Assembly (NCBI GenBank): GCA_001303765.1
Contig: LJUH01000004.1
Coordinates: 1 to 42,289, forward strand
Length of the DNA stretch: 42,289 bases
Source: Chlamydiae bacterium SM23_39
GTDB lineage: Bacteria > Chlamydiota > Chlamydiia > Chlamydiales > SM23-39
Direction of reading: 5' to 3'
The notes beneath the pieces were generated by a model. It saw nothing but the letters and a program-made list of their open reading frames with translations. It had not been told where the DNA came from and ran no database searches. Positions 34,519-42,289 of this stretch are shown here, piece after piece; position 1 is the first letter of the stretch; each line of letters begins with the position of its first letter. The translations under genes were made by a program, and so were the position numbers.

Positions 34519-35160
34519 TTATGTTTTTAAAACTGCTTTTATATGTTCACAGTTTTTTTTACCACAAGTACATCCAATAGGTTTACCTAAAAATACATTA
34601 TAATATTCATCTTTATTTAAAGGATTTGTAACAATATATAAATTTTTTCCTGTTTTTTTTATTTCCCAATCTCTAAATTTTAAATCTTCTTCAGATACCT
34701 CTTCTATATTTTCTCTTGATTCTCCTCTAATTGCTCTAGCAATTTGGCAATGGAAACAATTACAATGAGGCTCTGCTTTTGGTAAAGATTCTTGATCATC
34801 TATTTGCATTATTTTAAATATAGAAGATATTTTTTCTATAACTTCTTTAGGTAAATCAGGAGCATTACTTTGAGATTGATTATGTTGCATTATTGAATTC
34901 ATAGAATCTAAGCCATCTACTTCTGGAAGAGATATAGGTAATTTAAATCCTATAATTTTATTTTTTTGTTCTAAAAACTTTTCATGAGTATCAAAAATGT
35001 TAGAAATCGTTTCAAAATCTAAATTAGGAATAACTATTCTTTCTCCTGTAATTAAAAATACCACAAGATCTTTATTCTGATCTGTGGTTAAAGATTGAAT
35101 ATTTCTCCAAGATGTTGAAATATAAGGAGGTATGCTTAATATATTTATATTTATTTTCAT
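34519..35160 (-). CDS. SWIM zinc-finger domain protein
   Basis: A 213-residue protein without signal or membrane segment. The C-terminal motif CTCGKKNCEHIKAVL (about 197-211) fits the SWIM zinc-finger pattern CxC-xn-CxH, thought to bind DNA or proteins. A second cysteine cluster, CNCFHC, lies near 133-138 and could bind another metal. The rest is unrecognised. Its promoter at 35184-35212 is a perfect consensus (TTGACA-17-TATAAT), so high expression is likely, and an inverted repeat abuts the -35 box. It may be a regulatory or nucleoid protein; the exact role is unknown. Confidence 0.82.
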   Translation of the reverse strand: MKININILSIPPYISTSWRNIQSLTTDQNKDLVVFLITGERIVIPNLDFETISNIFDTHEKFLEQKNKIIGFKLPISLPEVDGLDSMNSIMQHNQSQSNAPDLPKEVIEKISSIFKIMQIDDQESLPKAEPHCNCFHCQIARAIRGESRENIEEVSEEDLKFRDWEIKKTGKNLYIVTNPLNKDEYYNVFLGKPIGCTCGKKNCEHIKAVLKT

Positions 35161-35183
35161 GTTTAACCTAAAACTTTATAATA

Positions 35184-35212
35184 ATTATATAATTTAACAA
35201 AAGAATTGTCAA
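35184..35212 (-). promoter_or_regulatory. Consensus promoter of the SWIM-protein gene
   Basis: On the minus strand TTGACA (35212-35207), exactly 17 bases, then TATAAT (35189-35184). Both hexamers are perfect. The leader is about 17 bases with an AGGTT ribosome-binding sequence. Confidence 0.85.
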
Positions 35213-35250
35213 TATTTTTAGCAAACAAAAGAGTCGCCTGCTAAAAATAT
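35212..35250. repeat. Inverted repeat abutting the SWIM-gene promoter
   Basis: A perfect 12-bp inverted repeat (ATATTTTTAGCA / TGCTAAAAATAT) with a 15-base GC-richer loop. It shares one base with the -35 box. It could be an activator or repressor site. No U-tract follows, so a terminator is less likely. Confidence 0.5.
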
Positions 35251-35420
35251 CTAATAAGCTCTTTGTAATTAAGGGTTTATAACAATTATTCTTATAAATC
35301 AACATGCCCTTCGCTCTACGATTAAAAAGATTTTTTATTTTGCTTTTTTAAAAGCTAGATAGAAATTTTAAAAAATAGAGAATAGTGTTAATATAAAAAA
35401 AATTATTTAAGGAGAAAAAA

Positions 35421-38400
35421 ATGGTAAAAAAAACTATGGATGGGAATATAGCAGCATCCCATATAGCTTATGCTTTTTCAGAAGTTTGCGCTATTTATCC
35501 AATAACTCCCTCCAGTCCTATGGGTGAATTGATAGACCAGTGGGCAGCAGAAGGAAAAAAAAATATTTTTGACAGTATTGTTTCTGTAATAGAAATGCAA
35601 TCAGAAGGAGGTGCTGCAGGCGTTTTGCATGGCTCATTAGCTGCTGGTGTGTTTTGTTCTACTTTTACAGCTTCCCAAGGCCTTTTATTGATGATTCCTG
35701 ATATGTATAAAATTGCAGGAGAACTTATGCCATGTGTCTTTCATGTTGCCTCTAGAGCACTTGCAAGGCATGCTCTTTCTATCTTTGGGGATCATCAAGA
35801 TGTTATGGCTGTGAGAAGCACAGGATTTGCAATACTCTCTTCTTCAAGCGTTCAAGAGGTTATGGATTTAAGTTTAATAGCCCATCTTAGTACTTTAAAA
35901 TCCTCAATACCATTTTTACATTTTTTTGATGGTTTTAGAACTTCCCATGAGATCCAAAAAATAGATGAGATCTCTTATGAAGATATTAAAAAGTTGATTG
36001 ATAATGAAGATATACAAAATCATAGGAAAAGAGCTTTAAATCCCAACCATCCTCATATAAGAGGAACAGCTCAAAATCCTGATGTATATTTTCAAGGATT
36101 GGAAGCTTCAAATATCTTTTATGAAAGAGCTATTCCTATTATTGAAAAAGAGATGGAAAAAGTTTCTTTATTAACAAATAGAAAATATAATTTTTTTGAT
36201 TATATCGGAGATAAAGATGCTGAGAAAATAATAGTGATAATGGGTTCCGGAGCAGAAACAGTAGAAGAAGTAGTTAAATATTTAAATAAAAAAGGAGAAA
36301 AAATAGGTCTTATAAAAGTTAGACTTTTTAGACCTTTTTCTAAAAAACATTTTTTAAATGCGATGCCAAAAAGTGTAAAAAAAATAGCTGTCTTGGATAA
36401 AACAAAAGAGGAAGCTGCTCCTCTATATCTAGATATCTGCAATGTTTTTATAGATAGAAAAGATAATATGAAAATAGTATCTGGTCTTTATGGATTAGGT
36501 GATAAAGAATTTAATCCTAACATGGTCTTATCAGTATTTGATAATTTAGATAAAAAAAATCATTTCACTGTTGGAATAGAAGATGATGTTACTTTTAGAT
36601 CTTTAAAAATAGATAAAGATATAGAAACAGAAGATGAAAATGTTGTTAGATGTAAATTTTGGGGATTAGGAGGAGATGGTACAGTAGGGGCTAACAAAGA
36701 AGCTATAAAGATTATTGGAGATCATACTGATAAATATATCCAAGGATATTTTGCTTTTGATTCTAAAAAAGCTTTTGGATTAACAGTGTCTCATTTAAGA
36801 TTTGGAGATAATCCCATAAAATCTTCTTACCTAATAAAAAAAGCAGATTATATAGCATCTCATCATCCCTCTTATATAAACAAATATAATCTTTTAGATG
36901 ATGCAAAAGAAAATTCGATTTTTGTTTTAAACACTTCTTGGAATATGGAAAAATTAGAAAAAAACCTTTCAAATAATTTTAAAAAACAGATAGCTGAAAA
37001 AAATCTCTCTTTTTATGTTATCGATGCTTTCTCTCTATCTGAAAAAATAGGATTGGGAAGAATGATTAATTTAATTATGCAAACAGTATTTTTTAAACTT
37101 ATAAATATAATACCTTTTGATAAAGCATTAAAATATTTAGAAGAATCGATAGAAAAAAAATATGAAAAAAAAGGAGAAGAGGTAGTTTTAAAAAATAAAA
37201 AAGCTTTAAAATTATCGATAGAATGGCTAAAAAAAATAAACTATCCTTCATCATGGAAAGAATTAAAAATAGAAGAAATACAAAAAGAAAAAAAACCCGA
37301 TTTTATTAAAAATATTGCTGATGTCATCAATAGAAATGAGGGAGATTCTCTTCCTGTTAGTGCTTTTACTCCTGGAGGAATTTTTCCTTTAGATACCACT
37401 AAATATGAAAAAAGAGGTTTTGCTATAAATTTACCAAAATGGATAAAAGAAAAATGTATTCAATGTGGTCTATGTGCTTTTGTTTGTCCTCATGCTGTTA
37501 TTAGACCATTTTTAATGACTAAAGAAGAAGCTGCAAAAGCTCCTGAAGGATATGAGGGAATAAAAGCTGTAGGTCCAAATACGCAAGATTTGCTTTTTAG
37601 CATAGAAGTTTCTTCATTAGATTGTACAGGATGTGGTAATTGTGTAGAGATATGTCCAGCTAAGGGAAAAGCTTTGGAAATGAAACCCTTTAAAGAGATA
37701 TATGAAAAAGAACATAAAATTTTTGAATATGCTAGATCCCTACCTTCAAAAGATCTTTTAAATAAATATACTGTTAAAGGATCTCAATTTAAAAAACCTC
37801 TTTTAGAATTCTCTGGAGCTTGCGCTGGTTGTGGAGAAACTCCTTATTTAAAAGTTCTCACACAACTTTTTGGAGATAGAATGATAATTGCCAACGCTAC
37901 AGGATGCACTTCTATTTGGGGAGCTTCTTGTCCTTCCATCCCTTGGTCTTTAGATGAAAAAGGAAGAGGGCCAGCTTGGGCTAACTCTCTTTTTGAAGAT
38001 AATGCTGAGTTTGGTCTTGGAATTTTTTTAGCAATAGAAAAAAGAAGGGAACAACTAAAAAAAATAGTTGAAAATAGCATTAATAAAGAGATAGACGAAG
38101 AGTTAAAAAAACTTTTTAAAGAGTGGTTAGATAATTTTTATTTAGGAGATAAAACTAGAGAACTATCAGATAAAATAGATTTTTATTTAGAAAAAAATAA
38201 ATACCCTCTTTTAGAAGAGAATAAAGACCTCTTTGTAAAACCTTCCATATGGATAGTAGGAGGAGATGGATGGGCTTATGATATAGGATTTGGAGGATTA
38301 GATCATGTTTTATCGATGAATAAAGATGTAAATATATTAGTTTTAGATACTGAAGTTTATTCAAATACAGGAGGACAAGCATCTAAAGCAACACCTCTAG

Positions 38401-38882
38401 GGTCTATTGCTAAATTTGCTTTTTCAGGCAAAAGAACTATGAAAAAAGATTTAGGAATGATAGCAATGACTTATAAAAATGTATATGTTGCATCTATTGC
38501 ATTAGGAGCTGATCAAAATCAAGTCGTTCGTGCTTTTAAAGAAGCTGAGAGTTACTCTGGTACATCTTTAATAATAGCATATGCTTCTTGTATTAGTCAT
38601 GGTATAAGAGAAGGCATGAGGAAATCTCATGAAGAAGAAAAAGAAGCTGTAGAAGTAGGATATTGGTTTAATTATCGCTATGATCCTAGAAAAAAAGATA
38701 AAAAATTTGTTTTAGATTCTAAAGAACCTAGCTTTGAAATAGAAAAATATCTAGATGGACAAGTGAGATATGAATATTTAAAAAGAAAAGATCCTGAAAC
38801 TGCGAATCGATTAAGAGAAGATTTAAAAAAACATTTAAAAGAAAAATACAAGGAACTTATAGAAAAAACTAAAACAAGTTAA
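35421..38882 (+). CDS. nifJ: Pyruvate:ferredoxin (flavodoxin) oxidoreductase
   Basis: A 1153-residue single-chain PFOR converting pyruvate and CoA to acetyl-CoA, CO2 and reduced ferredoxin under anoxic conditions. Order of domains: N-terminal pyrimidine domain (YPITPSSPMGE), domain II, gamma domain (WGLGGDGTVGANK), two [4Fe-4S] ferredoxin motifs (CIQCGLC from C679; CTGCGNC from C735), and the TPP domain with CAGCGETPYLK (C801/C804 of the third cluster), GGDGWAYDIG and SNTGGQASKATP. All cluster cysteines are present. Shine-Dalgarno AAGGAG precedes the ATG. Its end overlaps the transporter tail to tail. Absent from classical Chlamydia, it points to an anaerobic lineage. Confidence 0.96.
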   Translation: MVKKTMDGNIAASHIAYAFSEVCAIYPITPSSPMGELIDQWAAEGKKNIFDSIVSVIEMQSEGGAAGVLHGSLAAGVFCSTFTASQGLLLMIPDMYKIAGELMPCVFHVASRALARHALSIFGDHQDVMAVRSTGFAILSSSSVQEVMDLSLIAHLSTLKSSIPFLHFFDGFRTSHEIQKIDEISYEDIKKLIDNEDIQNHRKRALNPNHPHIRGTAQNPDVYFQGLEASNIFYERAIPIIEKEMEKVSLLTNRKYNFFDYIGDKDAEKIIVIMGSGAETVEEVVKYLNKKGEKIGLIKVRLFRPFSKKHFLNAMPKSVKKIAVLDKTKEEAAPLYLDICNVFIDRKDNMKIVSGLYGLGDKEFNPNMVLSVFDNLDKKNHFTVGIEDDVTFRSLKIDKDIETEDENVVRCKFWGLGGDGTVGANKEAIKIIGDHTDKYIQGYFAFDSKKAFGLTVSHLRFGDNPIKSSYLIKKADYIASHHPSYINKYNLLDDAKENSIFVLNTSWNMEKLEKNLSNNFKKQIAEKNLSFYVIDAFSLSEKIGLGRMINLIMQTVFFKLINIIPFDKALKYLEESIEKKYEKKGEEVVLKNKKALKLSIEWLKKINYPSSWKELKIEEIQKEKKPDFIKNIADVINRNEGDSLPVSAFTPGGIFPLDTTKYEKRGFAINLPKWIKEKCIQCGLCAFVCPHAVIRPFLMTKEEAAKAPEGYEGIKAVGPNTQDLLFSIEVSSLDCTGCGNCVEICPAKGKALEMKPFKEIYEKEHKIFEYARSLPSKDLLNKYTVKGSQFKKPLLEFSGACAGCGETPYLKVLTQLFGDRMIIANATGCTSIWGASCPSIPWSLDEKGRGPAWANSLFEDNAEFGLGIFLAIEKRREQLKKIVENSINKEIDEELKKLFKEWLDNFYLGDKTRELSDKIDFYLEKNKYPLLEENKDLFVKPSIWIVGGDGWAYDIGFGGLDHVLSMNKDVNILVLDTEVYSNTGGQASKATPLGSIAKFAFSGKRTMKKDLGMIAMTYKNVYVASIALGADQNQVVRAFKEAESYSGTSLIIAYASCISHGIREGMRKSHEEEKEAVEVGYWFNYRYDPRKKDKKFVLDSKEPSFEIEKYLDGQVRYEYLKRKDPETANRLREDLKKHLKEKYKELIEKTKTS

Positions 38883-40372
38883 ATAGTTTCTATTTTACTT
38901 TGAGTAGTTTGAAAGTTTTTATTTATAACGCTAATAGAAGAAATCCATATAGGAATTATTATTAAGATTAAAACAGCAATAACAGGAGAACAAGCAGCTG
39001 GAGTGATAAACATCATAAGCAAAAGTTGTATTATAAAAGAACTTCCAGATTTTCCAAGTCTAGATCCTATCCCATCTATAGCTGATTTTCCTTTAATCTT
39101 ATCTTTTGTAGATAAAGGTATAAATGCTATCTCTTTTGTATCATCAAATAAAGTATATTTACATGCTCTACTAAATATATTTTGCGTGGATCCAAAAAAT
39201 ACACAAAGAGTTAAAGAAGACATCCCAAATATAGAAAAAGAGGATAAAAATTGTTTTGAAAATAAAAATGAAAAAAATCCTATCGCTGTCAATATTATTA
39301 TTAAGGGGGTTATCATAGCTGCTTTTCCCCATCCCAACCTTCTAATAACATTACCTGACACAAAATAAGAAGATATGCTAGCAAGGATCCCTATTAATAT
39401 GGTTATTTTACTCATATAGCTAGTATATTGTTGAGGAGTAGGAAATAGTTCTCTTAATTGAGATTTCCAAAGAATTTCAGTAAGATTTATTATTACATTA
39501 TAAGATAAAACTATTAGGGCTATTGATAACAAATATCTAGATTTAAAAATAAATGTAATATTTTTTTTAAGAGACATTTTATAATCTTTTTGTTCATTAG
39601 AGTATTGTCTATTCTGAAAAATATTTTTATGAAGCCATCTATGTATTATCATAGAGATAACACCAAAAATTAAAATAATTGAAATGATTATTAAAAGAGT
39701 ATTATCCCAAGAACTTTGAAAATATTTATTGCTTACCAGATTTATATTTTTTTTAGTTATCAAAGAAACAGTTTGTCCAGCAAATATTCCTGCTGAATTT
39801 ATACCTAATCCAAATAAAGCATAAAATCTTTTAGCTTCAGGCACTTTTATTGTATCATTAGCAAATCCCCAGAGAAGAACAGATACAACTATTGTGCTCC
39901 AACATTCTGCCATTATGTAAAATAAGGAGTAACACCAATATCTTATTATTGCAACGAAACCATTAAATCCTTTTGGTAATATACTTGTAAGATAATCAGC
40001 AGTTCTATTAAGAGCAAGAACATCTCTTTTAGGATAAAGAAATATAATAAATATTAAATAAAAAATTAAAAAAATGCTTATAAACATATAAAAAATTTTT
40101 TCTCTATTAAATTTATTTGACAATTTTGTAAATAAAAATGTCATAAAAATAGCAAAAGGTAATATACACCAAACTTTTAAAAAAGGAAGAGTTTCAGCCC
40201 CACCCTTAGGAGCTGTTATAATTAAAGTATCTTTTACTATTCTAAGAAGGTGATAGTTGAATGCAACAAAAAAGAAAAGAAACAACATTGGCACAAACTT
40301 AATAAGTTCATGCTTATGAATAGGCCAAAAAAAAGACCGAAACTTATTGAATTCGGTATTTTTGGGATTCAT
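38879..40372 (-). CDS. Nucleotide transporter, ADP/ATP translocase (NTT/Tlc) family
   Basis: A 497-residue inner-membrane protein with about 12 hydrophobic segments. It belongs to the nucleotide transporter family of chlamydiae, rickettsiae and plastids. Family blocks are FVPMLFLFFFVAFNYHLLRI, KDTLIITAPKGGAE, LPFLKVWCILP, AECWSTIVVSVLLWGFAND and EAKRFYALFG. ATP/ADP exchange is the commonest activity, but other members carry other nucleotides or NAD+, so substrate is not fixed. A near-consensus promoter lies upstream (40425-40453). Its stop overlaps the PFOR stop by 4 bases. Confidence 0.93.
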   Translation of the reverse strand: MNPKNTEFNKFRSFFWPIHKHELIKFVPMLFLFFFVAFNYHLLRIVKDTLIITAPKGGAETLPFLKVWCILPFAIFMTFLFTKLSNKFNREKIFYMFISIFLIFYLIFIIFLYPKRDVLALNRTADYLTSILPKGFNGFVAIIRYWCYSLFYIMAECWSTIVVSVLLWGFANDTIKVPEAKRFYALFGLGINSAGIFAGQTVSLITKKNINLVSNKYFQSSWDNTLLIIISIILIFGVISMIIHRWLHKNIFQNRQYSNEQKDYKMSLKKNITFIFKSRYLLSIALIVLSYNVIINLTEILWKSQLRELFPTPQQYTSYMSKITILIGILASISSYFVSGNVIRRLGWGKAAMITPLIIILTAIGFFSFLFSKQFLSSFSIFGMSSLTLCVFFGSTQNIFSRACKYTLFDDTKEIAFIPLSTKDKIKGKSAIDGIGSRLGKSGSSFIIQLLLMMFITPAACSPVIAVLILIIIPIWISSISVINKNFQTTQSKIETI

Positions 40373-40424
40373 TAGGCCTCAATTTTAATAAAACTTTCAT
40401 TTATCTTTGAAAATTTGAAAGATA

Positions 40425-40453
40425 ATTTTATAGATATTCTACAATCTTGTCAA
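40425..40453 (-). promoter_or_regulatory. Promoter of the nucleotide transporter
   Basis: On the minus strand a perfect TTGACA (40453-40448), 17 bases, then TAAAAT (40430-40425). The leader of about 45 bases begins with an ATCTTT...AAAGAT inverted repeat (40403-40423) that overlaps the predicted transcription start and could act as an operator. Confidence 0.75.
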
Positions 40454-40637
40454 AAGATAAAAAATTTTCACCTAAACTTTGGATTTATCTATTTAATTAA
40501 ATTGATGGAAGATATAAAAATTTTTTGAACAAAAAAATCTTTTGTTATGTAAAATATATTTTTTTTACAGTAACAAAGGAGAAAAAATCAGACTTTATCT
40601 GTATTTCACGTAAGATTTTTTATACAGAAAGATTTTT

Positions 40638-41780
40638 CTATTTATCTTCTTTAAAAAATTTTTTAAACTCTTTATCTTCTCTAACTTCTTTAAATGCTTC
40701 TTCTTTTAAAATTTCATTTATATCAACATCTTCATATTGACTTGCTGCATTTAACCATCCCCCTGCTTCTTTTGCTTTTTTAAGAAAAGCAAAAGCTTTA
40801 GCATTTATTAAAGCAACATCAGCTGAAGGATTCATTTGATAACATTCAGAAGATAACTCTATTACATCTTCATAATTCTTATGTTCGTAAGATAAAACAT
40901 GAAATAAACATTTGCTATCAGGTGAAAGATCTTCTTTTATATCTAAAAGAAGATTATAAGCTAACTCTTTATCACCCCTTTCATTGGCAAGCATTGCTAA
41001 AAAATAGGTAGCACTATCATATATCATTCCTCTTTTATGAAAAGATCTAATTTTTTCAAAAATAGAAACAGCTTTTTCTTTTTTGCCCTCTTTTAAAGCT
41101 TTTTCTCCTCTTTCTAATAAATCACCCATCCTTACATCTCTATCAGCAGATGTTAAAAATTTAGATTTCCTCCACGCATCGAAACTTTGAAAACCAAACA
41201 AAAAAAATATAGCTCCAATTAAAAAAGCTCCTCTAATAAAAAAATAAACACTAAACCCCAAAGCTACTACCATACCAACTAAAAGTGACATTTTAAATCC
41301 TTTAACACCAAAAGCAGCTTCTAAAGCTATTCTAATAAGTTGTCCTCCATCTAATGGAAGAACAGGTAAAATATTTACTATGCTCCAAAAAATATTTACT
41401 ATTTGTGTTATTTTTAAAAAGCTAACAATGTAAATATTTTGAAAAAAATTTAAATACAAAATAAAAGTAGCAACTAAAAATAATAAAAAACCAAAAAGAG
41501 GACCATTTAAAACAATAAGAAATTGTTTATAAAATTTTAAATCTTTTCTCTCATAAGTAGTAACTCCTCCCATAGCAACTAAATCTATTCTAGGATGAAG
41601 ACCAAAAAATTTTGCAGTTAAGGCATGACCAAATTCATGAAATAAAACTGAAAAAACAATAACTAAAACCCAAATTAAAATACCTGTTATAGAACTACTG
41701 TTTAACCATCCTATTAAACCTGCTAATACCCAAAAAAAGGGATGTATAGATATAGGAATTTTTGCATTAAATCTAAGCAT
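40638..41780 (-). CDS. M50 (site-2 protease family) metalloprotease with TPR-like tail
   Basis: A 380-residue intramembrane metalloprotease. The zinc motif FHEFGH is at residues 47-52 and the second motif NILPVLPLDGG is at 136-146, within about six membrane helices (up to about 195). The C-terminal half (about 205-380) is soluble with TPR-like helices. Site-2 proteases cut within membranes, usually releasing regulators; the target here is unknown. The candidate promoter TTGCAA-17-TACTCT ends 12 bases from the ATG and there is no Shine-Dalgarno. Confidence 0.92.
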   Translation of the reverse strand: MLRFNAKIPISIHPFFWVLAGLIGWLNSSSITGILIWVLVIVFSVLFHEFGHALTAKFFGLHPRIDLVAMGGVTTYERKDLKFYKQFLIVLNGPLFGFLLFLVATFILYLNFFQNIYIVSFLKITQIVNIFWSIVNILPVLPLDGGQLIRIALEAAFGVKGFKMSLLVGMVVALGFSVYFFIRGAFLIGAIFFLFGFQSFDAWRKSKFLTSADRDVRMGDLLERGEKALKEGKKEKAVSIFEKIRSFHKRGMIYDSATYFLAMLANERGDKELAYNLLLDIKEDLSPDSKCLFHVLSYEHKNYEDVIELSSECYQMNPSADVALINAKAFAFLKKAKEAGGWLNAASQYEDVDINEILKEEAFKEVREDKEFKKFFKEDK

Positions 41781-41792
41781 ATCTTTATTGTT

Positions 41793-41821
41793 AGAGTATA
41801 TTTAAATCTTTTTCTTTGCAA
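41793..41821 (-). promoter_or_regulatory. Candidate promoter of the M50 protease
   Basis: On the minus strand TTGCAA (41821-41816), 17 bases, TACTCT (41798-41793). Predicted transcription would start about 6 bases before the ATG. Confidence 0.45.
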
Positions 41822-41870
41822 TCCCTATATAAAATTCTAAAAAATTTATACAAAATTTTAGCTTTTCAAA

Positions 41871-41897
41871 TATTATTAAAATGAAGTTTTAATAATA
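41871..41897. repeat. AT-only stem-loop
   Basis: A perfect 11-bp stem (TATTATTAAAA / TTTTAATAATA, 5-base loop). It lies between the M50 gene and the GNAT remnant. It could be a terminator fragment or chance structure in AT-rich DNA. Confidence 0.4.
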
Positions 41898-41907
41898 AAA
41901 TCAATTT

Positions 41908-42116
41908 ATGATTGCATTTAAGCATCTAACAGAAATAGATAAAACAGAAATTGTAAAACTTTTTAATAACCCTCTTGTCATATGTCATTAGCTAAAAAAC
42001 ATTTTGATGATAAAGCTTATCATTCTTTCATTGCCGATAAAAAAAATTTTTGGAAAAAATATAGATTTGGACCATGTGTCAAATTAAATTGTAACTATAA
42101 CACATATTTTCCTTGA
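41908..42116 (+). pseudogene. Decayed GNAT acetyltransferase fragment
   Basis: A 27-codon frame from the ATG at 41908 (MIAFKHLTEIDKTEIVKLF, then NNPLV) ends at TAG (41989-41991). An overlapping frame from 41982 continues with MSLAKKHFDDKAYHSF, then FW-KKYRFGPC. Joined, they resemble the N-terminus of GNAT acetyltransferases (xIxxLxNNPxV, HMPLA, F...C/Y..F...K..W...GxGP). The homology stops at about 42077; the rest of the enzyme, including the acetyl-CoA loop, is missing. So the gene is both frameshifted and truncated, probably by the sequence that follows. Confidence 0.6.
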
Positions 42117-42183
42117 TCTAAAAAGTTTAATTTTTTCTCATTTTAAATGGTCTAATTTTTGAAGAGCAGGTCAAATTTTTTTT
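42076..42183. mobile_element. Probable end of an insertion sequence (IS21-like repeats)
   Basis: Four similar motifs follow the break in the GNAT gene: GTGTCAAATT (42076), AGTTTAATTTTT (42124), GGTCTAATTTTT (42149) and GGTCAAATTTTT (42169), spaced about 20-48 bases. Multiple short repeats at each end are typical of IS21-family elements. No transposase lies inside the window; the element, if present, may extend beyond 42289 or be a relic. Confidence 0.35.
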
Positions 42184-42289
42184 ATTTTGTGATTTTTATA
42201 ATTTTCTCTGAAAGTTTTTTGCATTTTAAAAAAATTTATTGAAAAATTCATCAAACATTTCTTAATATATTAAAATAAAAAATCCTATG

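Noticed and set aside
39003-39368. Plus-strand frame of 121 codons inside the nucleotide transporter
   Set aside because: It is antisense to a well-conserved membrane protein; no motif or ribosome binding site supports it.
40560-40637. Terminator after the M50 gene
   Set aside because: Only a 6-bp stem (CTGTAT / ATACAG) with a long loop is visible; too weak to call.
40525-40740. Plus-strand frame of 71 codons overlapping the end of the M50 gene
   Set aside because: TTG start, no ribosome binding site, low-complexity composition, and its second half is antisense to conserved M50 coding sequence.
1-42289. CRISPR array, tRNA, rRNA or phage structural genes
   Set aside because: No regularly spaced repeats, tRNA cloverleaf or rRNA segments were recognised, and the holin-like protein has no phage neighbours.

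Overview
The window looks like a piece of a very AT-rich chromosome from the phylum Chlamydiae, probably an anaerobic or environmental lineage. Chlamydial hallmarks are a SWIB-domain protein beside prfB, an ADP/ATP-type nucleotide transporter (NTT/Tlc), a chloroplast-type glycerol-3-phosphate acyltransferase in the run yceD-like / rpmF / plsX / rng / plsB / M16 protease, and the run htrA / PreP-like protease / pssA / rmuC. From memory, both runs match gene orders in Chlamydia. A full-length pyruvate:ferredoxin oxidoreductase beside the nucleotide transporter is absent from classical Chlamydia and points towards the anaerobic Chlamydiae (Anoxychlamydiales-like). The exact genus cannot be read from the sequence.

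Layout. 1-2100: a small unknown gene, rpmH-rnpA, thymidine kinase and a small holin-like membrane protein. 2113-11493: a plus-strand run for tRNA end repair or polyadenylation (pcnB), lipid A (lpxB), ribosome and phospholipid synthesis (yceD-like, rpmF, plsX, plsB), RNase G and an exported M16 protease. 11562-16674: an accessory AAA/DUF4143 ATPase, two tandem GNAT acetyltransferases, prfB with a programmed +1 frameshift, SWIB, truA and a HAD phosphatase. 16791-24003: the accessory zone, with two paralogous membrane-anchored sulfatase-fold enzymes, an Inc-like bilobed membrane protein, an exported thioredoxin reductase-thioredoxin fusion, and a TPR-like protein ending in a eukaryotic CaaX box. 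24027-33296: htrA, PreP-like protease, a large divergent phosphatidylserine-decarboxylase-like protein, pssA and rmuC. 33300-41780: SH3b protein, SWIM zinc-finger protein, PFOR, nucleotide transporter and an M50 protease. 41781-42289: a decayed GNAT gene and what looks like the edge of an insertion sequence.

How the genes fit together. LpxB, PlsX, PlsB, PssA and the PSD-like protein cover lipid A, phosphatidic acid, phosphatidylserine and possibly phosphatidylethanolamine. The two sulfatase-fold membrane enzymes belong to a superfamily that transfers or senses such lipids, so an envelope-modification circuit is a reasonable hypothesis. PFOR supplies acetyl-CoA and reduced ferredoxin, while the adjacent transporter exchanges nucleotides with the host. 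The most unusual items are the CaaX-terminated TPR-like protein, the PSD-like protein with a roughly 400-residue N-terminal extension, the exported TrxR-Trx fusion lacking the usual NADPH-phosphate motif, and a tandem duplication at the PreP-like start that creates a 12-codon leader.
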